From Gemmatimonadales bacterium (lineage in GTDB: Bacteria; Gemmatimonadota; Gemmatimonadetes; Gemmatimonadales; GWC2-71-9): a stretch of DNA of 18,585 bases. Below the pieces are notes generated by a model. That model saw only the letters and a program-made list of their open reading frames with translations. It was not told where the DNA came from and searched no databases. Numbering within the stretch: position 1 is the first letter of the stretch; every line of letters starts with the position of its first letter. The position numbers and the translations under genes are program-made. The DNA lies in assembly GCA_013813675.1 (NCBI GenBank), contig JACCRH010000008.1, positions 1 through 18,585 of the forward strand, given 5' to 3'. Positions 8,255-14,721 of this stretch are shown piece after piece.

Positions 8255-9069
8255 CCGAATCTCCCAGTGATATAGGCCTCGGTCTGCTGGTTCCGCGGCG
8301 CGGTGAAGATCTGCCGTGTCGCCCCGGTCTCGACCATGGTGCCGAGATAGAAGAAGGTGGTGGTGTCCGACACCCGGGCCGCCTGCTGCATGTTGTGGGT
8401 CACGATGATGATGGTGAAGGCCTTCTTCAGCTCGAACAGGAGCTCCTCGATCCGCTGGGTACCCTGGGGGTCGAGCGACGACGTCGGCTCGTCCAGCAGG
8501 ATCACGTCGGGCGACGGGGCGACCGTGCGCGCGATGCAGAGCCGCTGCTGCTGTCCCCCGGAGAGCGCCGTCGCGCTGGTGCGGAGCCGGTCCTTGACCT
8601 CGTCCCACAGCGCTGCCTGGCGCAGCGAGTGCTCTACCACCGTGTCGAGCTCGGCCCGGGGCAGCGCTCGGTGTACCCGCAGGCCGGCCGCCACGTTGTC
8701 GTAGACCGACATGGTGGGGAAGGGCGTGGGTCGCTGGAAAACCATTCCGATTCGCCGCCGGAGCTGCATGGCGTTCACCCGGGGCGCGTAGATGTCCTCG
8801 CCGTCCAGCAGCACCCGGCCGGTGATCCATCCGCCTTCCACCAGCTCGTGCATTCGGTTCACGGTCCTCAGGAACGTGGACTTGCCACAGCCCGACGGTC
8901 CGATCAAGGCGTGGACCCGGTGGGCCTGGAACCCGAGCGACACGCTCTTCACCGCGGTGAACTTGCCGTACATGGCCGTGAGCTTGTCGGTCTCGACCCG
9001 CACTGCCGTCGTCGGGGCGGTGGCCGCGGGGGACGGCGGCGGAGCGGTGCGGAGCATGGCGTCAGCCAT
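8251..9069 (-). CDS. pstB: Phosphate ABC transporter ATP-binding protein PstB (first copy in operon)
   Basis: 272-residue ABC ATPase. Walker A GPSGCGKST is at 57-65, Q-loop VFQRPTPFPTM at 110-120, signature LSGGQQQR at 169-176, Walker B VILLDEP at 189-195 and switch His225 in VTHNM. All catalytic motifs are intact. The N-terminus is an Ala/Pro-rich, probably disordered stretch of about 20 residues. It follows pstA with an 8-base overlap and is followed by a second pstB with a 4-base overlap. The D-loop reads SSLDPQGT here against SALDPIAT in the other copy, which is the more usual PstB form. The two copies could form a heterodimer or serve as alternative subunits. Confidence 0.96.
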
Positions 9070-9907
9070 TGAGCGTGAACCTCCGTCCGATGGCCAGCCG
9101 GGCGCCGAGACTCAGCACGAATACCACGAGGATGAGAACCAGCGCGGCGGCCCAGGCATAACGGTGCCACTCCTCGTAGGGACCGGTGGCGTAGGTGAAC
9201 ACGGTGAGCGGCAGGGCGGCCATCGGCTGGTTGAGGTTCAGGCTCATGTACTGGCTGCCCAGCGCGGTGAAGAGCAGCGGCGCGGTCTCGCCGGCGATAC
9301 GGGCGACCGCCAGCAGACTGCCGGTGACGATGCCGGGGAGCGTGGTCCGGACCACGATGGCCAGACTGGTCCTCCAGCGAGGATAACCCAGCGCCAGCGC
9401 GGCCTCGCGCAGGGAGTTGGGCACCAGCTTGATCATCTCCTCGGTGGTCCTCATCACCATCGGGATCATCAGCAGCGCCAGGGCGGCGCTTCCCGCCAGC
9501 GCCGAGAAGTGCTTCTGGGTGGCGACGATCCAGGCCCAGGCGAAGACGCCGACCACGATCGAGGGGGTCCCGTTCATCACGTCGGCCACGAAGCGGGTGA
9601 CCCAGGTGAGCCGGCTGCCGGGATACTCGGCGCAGTAGATCCCGGCCGCGATGCCGATCGGCAGGCCGATCAGGCTCGCCGTCCCCACGATGATGAGGGT
9701 GCCCACGATGGCGTGCGCCACGCCGCCGCCGCTCTCGCCCGCGGGCGCCGGCATCCTGGTGAAGAAATCGGCCGAGAGGCTGCCGGCCCCCTTGACGATC
9801 AGGTCCATGAGGATGAAGAAGAGCGGCAGGAGCGCCACCACGACGGCGAAGACCATGAGGCCGACCATCGCGTTGCTCACCAGCCGCCGGAACACCCGCC
9901 GATTCAC
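9062..9907 (-). CDS. pstA: Phosphate ABC transporter permease PstA
   Basis: 281-residue inner-membrane subunit that forms the phosphate channel with PstC. About six hydrophobic segments are visible, the first at 13-37 and the last at 250-270. The cytoplasmic coupling (EAA) loop reads LREAALALGYPRW (166-178) and ends in LPGIVTG, and the conserved ARIAGETAPLL (202-212) follows. The start is GTG at 9907, overlapping the pstC stop as GTGA; this is the only non-ATG start in the operon. Its own stop lies inside the start of the first pstB. No missing segment was noticed relative to ordinary PstA. Confidence 0.96.
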   Translation of the reverse strand: MNRRVFRRLVSNAMVGLMVFAVVVALLPLFFILMDLIVKGAGSLSADFFTRMPAPAGESGGGVAHAIVGTLIIVGTASLIGLPIGIAAGIYCAEYPGSRLTWVTRFVADVMNGTPSIVVGVFAWAWIVATQKHFSALAGSAALALLMIPMVMRTTEEMIKLVPNSLREAALALGYPRWRTSLAIVVRTTLPGIVTGSLLAVARIAGETAPLLFTALGSQYMSLNLNQPMAALPLTVFTYATGPYEEWHRYAWAAALVLILVVFVLSLGARLAIGRRFTLNG

Positions 9908-10896
9908 AGCGCCTTGCTCCCGACGCCCGACCCGCGGGCGACTCGCCAGATGAGGAGCCGGGCAGCGGCGTTGACCAGCACCGTCACCACGAAGAGCAGG
10001 AAGGCGACGTAGGCCAGGGCGGAGAGGTGCATGTCGCCGACCGCCTCGGAGAACTCGTTGGCGATGGCCGCCGCCATGGTGTAGCCCGGGGCGAACAACG
10101 AGGCCGCGATCTCGTGCCGGTTGCCGATCAGCATGGTCACCGCCATGGTCTCGCCGAGGGCTCGGCCTAAGCCCAGAATCACGGCGCCGATGACGCCTGA
10201 GCGGGCGTAGGGCAGCACCGCCGTGATCACCGCCTCCCAGCGGGTGGCGCCCAGGGCGAGGGCCGCTTCCCGTTGCGTATCGGGCACCGCCAGCAGGACC
10301 TCCCGGGAGACCGACATGATGTACGGCATCACCATGATCGCGAGAATGATCCCGGCGGAGAGCATGGACGGTCCGTAGATCGGACCCTGGAACAGCGGAA
10401 GGAAGCCGAACGCGTCCCGGAGAAAGGGGAAGGCCCCGGTGCGCAGAATGGGAATCAGGACGAAGATGCCCCAGAGGCCATAGACCACGCTGGGAATGGC
10501 CGCGAGCAGGCTGATGAGGAACGCCACCGGCTGGCGTACCGATTTGGGAGCAAATTCGGTGAGATAGATCGCTACGCCGAGGGAGAGCGGCACCGCGATG
10601 ACGAGAGCGACCACCGAAGAGACGAGGGTGCCGAAGATGAGCGGAAAGGCGCCGAACTGCTCGGCCACCGGATCCCAGGTGCTGGTGGTGACGAACTCGA
10701 GGCCGAACTTGGCAATGGCGAGCCGGGCGCCGACCCAGAGCTCGTAGACCAGAAAGCCGAGCAGAACGGGAATGGAGACGGCGCCCAGCGTCAGGATCCA
10801 GCGGAACACCCGGTCGCCGTAGCTCGCGAGCTCAAGGGAGGGCGGCTCCGGGGCCGGAGGCTGGGTGACCGACTCGCTCGCGAGGGTGGTCGTCAT
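9904..10896 (-). CDS. pstC: Phosphate ABC transporter permease PstC
   Basis: 330-residue inner-membrane permease and first gene of the pstCABB-phoU-ppx unit. After a hydrophilic Pro-rich N-terminus (1-28), hydrophobic segments begin at about 33-55, followed by a periplasmic stretch and further helices at about 85-113, 125-150, 178-200, 234-255 and 293-318. The EAA coupling loop is TQREAALALGATRWEAV (207-223), and LGRALGETMAV (243-253) carries the Arg and Glu that are conserved and functionally important in PstC proteins. The ATG at 10896 has no ribosome-binding purine tract. A TAACAT hexamer sits 6 bases before it, suggesting a leaderless mRNA. A Pho-box-like array lies just upstream. Confidence 0.96.
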   Translation of the reverse strand: MTTTLASESVTQPPAPEPPSLELASYGDRVFRWILTLGAVSIPVLLGFLVYELWVGARLAIAKFGLEFVTTSTWDPVAEQFGAFPLIFGTLVSSVVALVIAVPLSLGVAIYLTEFAPKSVRQPVAFLISLLAAIPSVVYGLWGIFVLIPILRTGAFPFLRDAFGFLPLFQGPIYGPSMLSAGIILAIMVMPYIMSVSREVLLAVPDTQREAALALGATRWEAVITAVLPYARSGVIGAVILGLGRALGETMAVTMLIGNRHEIAASLFAPGYTMAAAIANEFSEAVGDMHLSALAYVAFLLFVVTVLVNAAARLLIWRVARGSGVGSKAL

Positions 10897-10908
10897 GGGG
10901 TGATGTTA
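10897..10908 (-). promoter_or_regulatory. Candidate -10 element of leaderless pstC mRNA
   Basis: On the minus strand TAACAT (10903-10908) is followed by six bases, CACCCC, and then the pstC ATG. No ribosome site is visible. The same layout (hexamer, 6 bases, ATG) precedes the rhomboid gene. The gap to the nearest Pho-box unit is 21 bases, longer than the roughly 10 in E. coli, so the exact promoter geometry is uncertain. Confidence 0.4.
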
Positions 10909-10929
10909 TCCGGGGCATCCGTGCGGATG

Positions 10930-10958
10930 GTCACGGGTTTGTAACGGACGGGTCACGG
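10930..10958 (-). promoter_or_regulatory. Pho box: three 11-base-spaced CCGT(G/T)AC repeats upstream of pstC
   Basis: Read on the minus strand toward pstC, the units are CCGTGAC (10958-10952), CCGTTAC (10947-10941) and CCGTGAC (10936-10930), with four-base spacers CCGT and AAAC. The start-to-start distance is exactly 11 bases. The E. coli PhoB site is two or more 7-base CTGTCAT-like units separated by 4 bases, and these units differ from that mainly at positions 2 and 5. The location, 34 bases before the first gene of a pst operon, is the expected one. PhoB binding is inferred. Confidence 0.75.
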
Positions 10959-10986
10959 GGTGGTGGGGCGGAGAACGGAGGAGAAG

Positions 10987-11066
10987 CCCCTTCGCTGCGC
11001 TCAGGGTGACAGCGGTGGGCACGTTGCTCCAGCCGTCACCATGTCACCCTGAGCGCAGCGAAGGGG
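10987..11066. repeat. Perfect 25-base inverted repeat between pstS and pstC
   Basis: Arms 10987-11011 (CCCCTTCGCTGCGCTC...) and 11042-11066 (...GAGCGCAGCGAAGGGG) are exact reverse complements with a 30-base loop. The arms share GCTGCGCTC-GG-TGACA with the hairpin at 3337-3419, so both belong to one dispersed family. Placed after the second pstS and before the pstC Pho box, it probably reduces readthrough between the two pst transcription units or protects the pstS message. There is no T-run. Confidence 0.85.
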
Positions 11067-11067
11067 C

Positions 11068-11101
11068 GAAGTCAGCCCTGACGTGAAGTCAGGCCTGACG
11101 T
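11068..11101. repeat. 17-base tandem direct repeat behind second pstS
   Basis: GAAGTCAGCCCTGACGT (11068-11084) is followed immediately by GAAGTCAGGCCTGACGT (11085-11101), differing at one base. The second copy contains the palindrome GTCAGGCCTGAC. It ends 2 bases before the pstS stop codon (11104-11106). Its role is unknown; it may form a small hairpin in the 3' UTR. Confidence 0.8.
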
Positions 11102-11103
11102 AC

Positions 11104-12177
11104 CTAGCTGGCCAGCCGCTTCTGCACCAGCTCGATCACCGGCACCGGCAGCGGCGCGTAGTGCAGATCGGCGGCCATCCGCTGGGCCTCGGGCTGCAAC
11201 ATCCACTTGATGAACGCTTCGATCTGCGCCCCCTTGGCGCTGTCGCGGGGCTGGGGCTGGATCAGCAGCCAGGTGAACGAGGAGATGGGATACGCCTCCG
11301 CCCCCCGGGCGTTGGTGACCGACACCCGGAAATCGGTGTCCGGCGTGAGCTCGGCGGCCGTCGCCGCGGCCGTCACGCTCCTCAGAGACGGCTGCACGAA
11401 CTGCCCCTCGGGGTTCTTGACGTTGGCGTAGGGCAGCTTGTTGGAGATCGCGTAGATCAGCTCGACATACCCGATGGCGCCGTCGGACTGCTTGACCTGC
11501 TGAGTCACTCCCTCGTTTCCCTTACCCCCGAGTCCGGTCGGCCACTTGACCGAGGTGGCGCTCCCCACTTTGCTCTTCCAGGTGGGCGACACCTTGGCGA
11601 GGAAATCGGTGAAGATGAACGATGTTCCCGACCCGTCGGAGCGGTGGACGACGATAATGTCCTTGGCCGGCAGCTTCACCCCCGGGTTCAGCGCGGCGAG
11701 GCGGCTGTCGTTCCACTTGGAGATCCGGCCGAGGAAGACGTCGGCCAGTGTGGCTCCGTCGAACCGGAGCGGGGTGGCGCCCAGCTCCGGCAGGTTGTAG
11801 GTGACTACGACCGCGCCGAGCACGGTCGGCACGTGAAGCACGTTGCCACCCAGGGCGGAGATCTGGGCATCGCTCATCGGCCCATCGGTGGCGCCGAAGT
11901 CCACCGTGCCCTCGGTGAACTGCCGGATTCCGCCGCCCGAGCCGATCGACTGATAGTTGATCCGGACGCCGGTCGCCTTGGCGTAGGCGTCGAACCACTT
12001 GGTGTAGATCTCATTGGTGAAGGTGTCAAAAAATAAAATCAGGGTGGCTTGACCCCCGATGCTGCCACCGGACGCCCCGCTGTCACTCGTGCCGGCGCCG
12101 GCAGCCGGCCGGTCGCCGCCCCCGCAGCCCAAGGCGAGAGCCCCGACGGCGGTCCAACCCAGCGAGCGGATTGACAT
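11104..12177 (-). CDS. pstS: Phosphate-binding protein PstS, lipoprotein form (second copy)
   Basis: 357-residue phosphate-binding protein that feeds PstCA. The N-terminus has a short hydrophobic signal ending ALGC, so Cys18 should be lipidated, followed by a Gly/Ser-rich tether (19-42). Binding motifs INYQSIGSGGGI, DFGATDGPM and VVHRSDGSGTSF match those of the neighbouring pstS, and most of the chain aligns with it without gaps. The usual loop TLTGAGATF is instead TLILFFDTF (45-53): four codons made only of A and T (12028-12039) plus a GAC. The frame is intact. The SD GGAG overlaps the stop of the upstream pstS, 9 bases away, so both are cotranscribed. Lipid anchoring may hold it at the inner or outer membrane while the other copy stays soluble. 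Confidence 0.95.
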   Translation of the reverse strand: MSIRSLGWTAVGALALGCGGGDRPAAGAGTSDSGASGGSIGGQATLILFFDTFTNEIYTKWFDAYAKATGVRINYQSIGSGGGIRQFTEGTVDFGATDGPMSDAQISALGGNVLHVPTVLGAVVVTYNLPELGATPLRFDGATLADVFLGRISKWNDSRLAALNPGVKLPAKDIIVVHRSDGSGTSFIFTDFLAKVSPTWKSKVGSATSVKWPTGLGGKGNEGVTQQVKQSDGAIGYVELIYAISNKLPYANVKNPEGQFVQPSLRSVTAAATAAELTPDTDFRVSVTNARGAEAYPISSFTWLLIQPQPRDSAKGAQIEAFIKWMLQPEAQRMAADLHYAPLPVPVIELVQKRLAS

Positions 12178-12186
12178 GAGAACTCC

Positions 12187-13224
12187 TCAGTTCGAGGCGA
12201 CGGCCTTGCCGCCCGCCTTCAGTGTCGGCAAGCGGGACTCCACCAGACTCACCACTGCCTTGGGCAGCGGCGCGTAGTGCAGCTCCGCCGCCATTGCCTG
12301 GGCCTTGGGGGTGATCATCCAGGTCAGGAAATCCTTGATCCGCTTGGCCTTCGCGGCGTCCTTGCCGTCCTTGCGCACCAGGAGCCAGGTGAATGACGCA
12401 ATGGGGTAGGAGGCCGCGCCCTCCGCATTGGTGATAGAGACTCGGAAATCGGTATCGGCTTTCAACTTGGTCCCCGCGGCCGCGGCGGTCACGCTCTCCA
12501 GCGACGGCTGCACGAACTGCCCTTCCGCATTCTCGATGAGGGCGTAGGGCAGTTGGTTGGAGATCGCGTAGATCAGCTCGACGTAGCCCACCGCTCCCTC
12601 CACCTGCTTGACCTGCTGGGTGACGCCCTCGTTGCCCTTCCCGCCGAGTCCGACGGGCCAGTTCACCGACGTTGCAAAGCCAACCTTGTCGCGCCATTCC
12701 CGGGAGAACTTGTTGAGGAAGTCGGTAAAGACGTATGTCGTGCCCGACCCGTCGGAGCGGTGCACCACGATGAGGTCGATGTCGGGAAGCTTGACCCCGG
12801 GATTCAGCGCCGCGATCCGCTTGTCACTCCACTTGGTGACGCGGCCCATGAAGATGTCCACCAGCAACGTGCCGTCGAACCTCAGCTTGGTGTCGCCCAG
12901 GGTGGGCAGGTTGTAGGTAACCACGACGGCGCCCAATACCGTGGGCACGTGAAGCACGTTTCCGTTGACCGCCGCGATCTGGGATTCGTTCATCGGTCCG
13001 TCGGTGGCGCCGAAATCTACCGTGCCTTCGGTGAACTGACGGATGCCGCCGCCGGAGCCGATCGACTGGTAGTTGATCTGAATGCCGGTCTGCTTGCTGT
13101 AGGCGTCGAACCACTTGGTGTAAATGGGATTGGGGAAGGTGGCGCCGGCGCCGGTGAGGGTCTGCGCACCGAGCGGCGCGGCCAGTGCCAGTGTGCCGGT
13201 GAGGACGAGTCGAAAGGTCCGCAT
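12187..13224 (-). CDS. pstS: Phosphate-binding protein PstS, soluble periplasmic form (first copy)
   Basis: 345-residue periplasmic binding protein. The signal peptide MRTFRLVLTGTLALAAPLGA ends at AQ, with no lipobox Cys. The mature chain opens with TLTGAGATFPNPIYTKW (22-38), the classic PstS N-terminus whose Thr-Phe helps bind phosphate. It is followed by YQSIGSGGGI (52-61), DFGATDGPM (70-78) and VHRSDGSGTTY (154-164), which supply the Arg, Asp, Ser, Gly and Thr phosphate ligands known in E. coli PstS. It lies 61 bases downstream of the porin on the same strand, and a GAGGG tract about 10 bases before the ATG may serve as ribosome site. Its close paralog follows after 9 bases. Confidence 0.96.
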   Translation of the reverse strand: MRTFRLVLTGTLALAAPLGAQTLTGAGATFPNPIYTKWFDAYSKQTGIQINYQSIGSGGGIRQFTEGTVDFGATDGPMNESQIAAVNGNVLHVPTVLGAVVVTYNLPTLGDTKLRFDGTLLVDIFMGRVTKWSDKRIAALNPGVKLPDIDLIVVHRSDGSGTTYVFTDFLNKFSREWRDKVGFATSVNWPVGLGGKGNEGVTQQVKQVEGAVGYVELIYAISNQLPYALIENAEGQFVQPSLESVTAAAAGTKLKADTDFRVSITNAEGAASYPIASFTWLLVRKDGKDAAKAKRIKDFLTWMITPKAQAMAAELHYAPLPKAVVSLVESRLPTLKAGGKAVASN

Positions 13225-13285
13225 GATGGTTCTGCCCTCGGAGTCTGGTGTGATACCACCCTGATCGAAGCGAAGAGGATGACCG

Positions 13286-14467
13286 CTAGAAGCTCACCGC
13301 CAGCATGCTGCGGACGCCGCTCACGCTCGCGGCGCCCTCCGCCTGGAAGCTCTGCCGCTCGTAGGCGATCCTGAGCCAGGCCCGGCTCGACATGTAGAGT
13401 CCCAGGCCGGCGGTAAGCGTGGTGGCGCCGTTGTCGTCGGCATCGGTGTCGGGATCGGCCAGGTCCACCCGCGCGAATGGCTCGACCGCGTAGAGCCAGG
13501 ACGTGGGGCTGGTCATCCGGACGTTGTAGGCGGCGAGGCCCTGAATGCCGCGGATCTGGAGCTTGGCGGGGGAGGCATCCTTGCCCTGGAGGTACTCGAC
13601 CAGAGCGAACAGTCCTTCGTCTCCCGTCTTGCCGTACTGCGCGTCCACGCCCCAGGCGTGATTGGTGAAGCTGGAATCGGGGACGCCGTCGGCCGTGACG
13701 ATCCCGTCGTGGGCGAACCATGACCCACCCACGTCGATCTTCTGCGTCACCGCGGCGGTGGCCCGGGCGCCGAAGCTCTTTTTGTCGTTCACGTCGTTGA
13801 GGCTCTCACCCTGGCCGTTGTAGGCGCCCAGCTTGACCGTGATGAGGCGAAGCTCGTCGAGCTTGTGCTCCAACCGGACGCTGGCGCCCACGTCGTGAGA
13901 GAGGAAACCGGCCGAGCCGAAGAGATCGTTCGAGGCCCGGGCCAGCAGTCCCTGGCCGGCGCCGCGCTCGATCGAAGGCAGATTGGTGGACGAGGTGAGC
14001 TCGTATCGGCTGTAGGGTCGCTTTTCCTGCCCGGCGCGGAGGTAAAGCCCGGACTTGCTGGCCTCCTTGCTGAACCGCACGTCGATGTAGGCGTCCCGCA
14101 GCCGGAGGCCGCTCCGGCCCGTGGTCCGGCAGGTGATGGTCGGCGTGCCGCCGCCCACCGGCACCTCGGTGGAAGTACAGGTGGTGGTGACGCTGGAGAG
14201 GCTTCGCCCGCCCTCGAAGGAGGGCTGGATGTAGATCGAGACGTTCTCGGAGATGTTGCCCCGTGCCTCGATCCGGGCCCGGCGGGTGAAGACGTTGCTC
14301 TGCGGCCCGACCTGGGCGGCGTACGCCTGGTTGTCGAAGTAGTAGAACTGCTCCTGGAGTCGTCCGGTCACCTTGATGTTCGGGTAGGTGGTCTGAGCCA
14401 CCCCGCCGCCGGCCAAGATGCCGGAGAGGAGGGTGACGCTCACGATGCCGCGAGAGAGCGCGCGCAT
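13286..14467 (-). CDS. Phosphate-selective porin O/P-like outer-membrane protein
   Basis: 393-residue outer-membrane beta-barrel. The start at 14467 gives a signal peptide MRALSRGIVSVTLLSGILAG then GGVAQ, with cleavage near Ala24/Gln25; a longer frame to 14734 lacks this and runs through the divergent promoter. The mature protein has alternating aromatic strands (LQEQFYYFD, IYIQPSFEGG, LRLRDAYIDVRFSK, LYLRAGQEKRPYSRYEL) as in the OprO/OprP family and ends SMLAVSF with the C-terminal Phe used by the BAM machinery. Two cysteines (97, 113) in an apparent surface loop could form a disulfide. OprP-type pores favour phosphate or polyphosphate; placement directly upstream of pstS supports that role, though specificity cannot be read from sequence. 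Confidence 0.88.
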   Translation of the reverse strand: MRALSRGIVSVTLLSGILAGGGVAQTTYPNIKVTGRLQEQFYYFDNQAYAAQVGPQSNVFTRRARIEARGNISENVSIYIQPSFEGGRSLSSVTTTCTSTEVPVGGGTPTITCRTTGRSGLRLRDAYIDVRFSKEASKSGLYLRAGQEKRPYSRYELTSSTNLPSIERGAGQGLLARASNDLFGSAGFLSHDVGASVRLEHKLDELRLITVKLGAYNGQGESLNDVNDKKSFGARATAAVTQKIDVGGSWFAHDGIVTADGVPDSSFTNHAWGVDAQYGKTGDEGLFALVEYLQGKDASPAKLQIRGIQGLAAYNVRMTSPTSWLYAVEPFARVDLADPDTDADDNGATTLTAGLGLYMSSRAWLRIAYERQSFQAEGAASVSGVRSMLAVSF

Positions 14468-14534
14468 GCAGGCCCTTTCGTTGTCCAGGTGTTCCCGCCA
14501 AGCCCCACGACCGCGCCTAAGAAGCCCGTCGGCA

Positions 14535-14585
14535 GTCACGGAATCCACTCCCGTGTGTAACAGATCGGTAAAGTCGCGGTCCCGA
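14535..14585 (-). promoter_or_regulatory. Weak Pho-box-like repeats upstream of the porin gene
   Basis: Read on the minus strand toward the porin, ACTTTAC (14574-14568), CGAT, CTGTTAC (14563-14557) form a 7-4-7 pair. A further CCGTGAC (14541-14535) lies in phase at 22 bases, with a poor unit between, and TCGGGAC (14585-14579) lies in phase on the other side. CTGTTAC is close to the E. coli PhoB half-site. The array is much less regular than those at pstC and the TonB receptor. Confidence 0.45.
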
Positions 14586-14601
14586 ACGTGCCCACCCCAG
14601 T

Positions 14602-14652
14602 CCGTGACCGTTCCGTTGCATTTCCGTGCCTTCACCGAAACCGGACCGGTGG
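14602..14652 (+). promoter_or_regulatory. Pho box array upstream of the TonB-dependent receptor
   Basis: Plus-strand units CCGTGAC (14602), CCGTTGC (14613) and CCGTGCC (14624) repeat at exactly 11 bases with spacers CGTT and ATTT. Two more in-phase, weaker units follow: CCGAAAC (14635) and CCGGTGG (14646). The unit and the period match the array before pstC, and the direction is toward the receptor gene. The receptor ATG is 70-92 bases downstream. I infer a multi-site PhoB operator. Confidence 0.7.
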
Positions 14653-14721
14653 ACCTTCGTCGCTGCCCGGCTGACCGGCCGGTGGCCAGATCGCCCCCAC
14701 CATCTACCACACCGTGCCCCG

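Noticed and set aside
12017..12045. Internal promoter (T-rich tract, TTGACA, 17 bases, TACACC) inside the second pstS
   Set aside because: The -35 is perfect but the -10 matches poorly and no gene start lies close downstream, so I mention it only with the AT patch and do not call a promoter.
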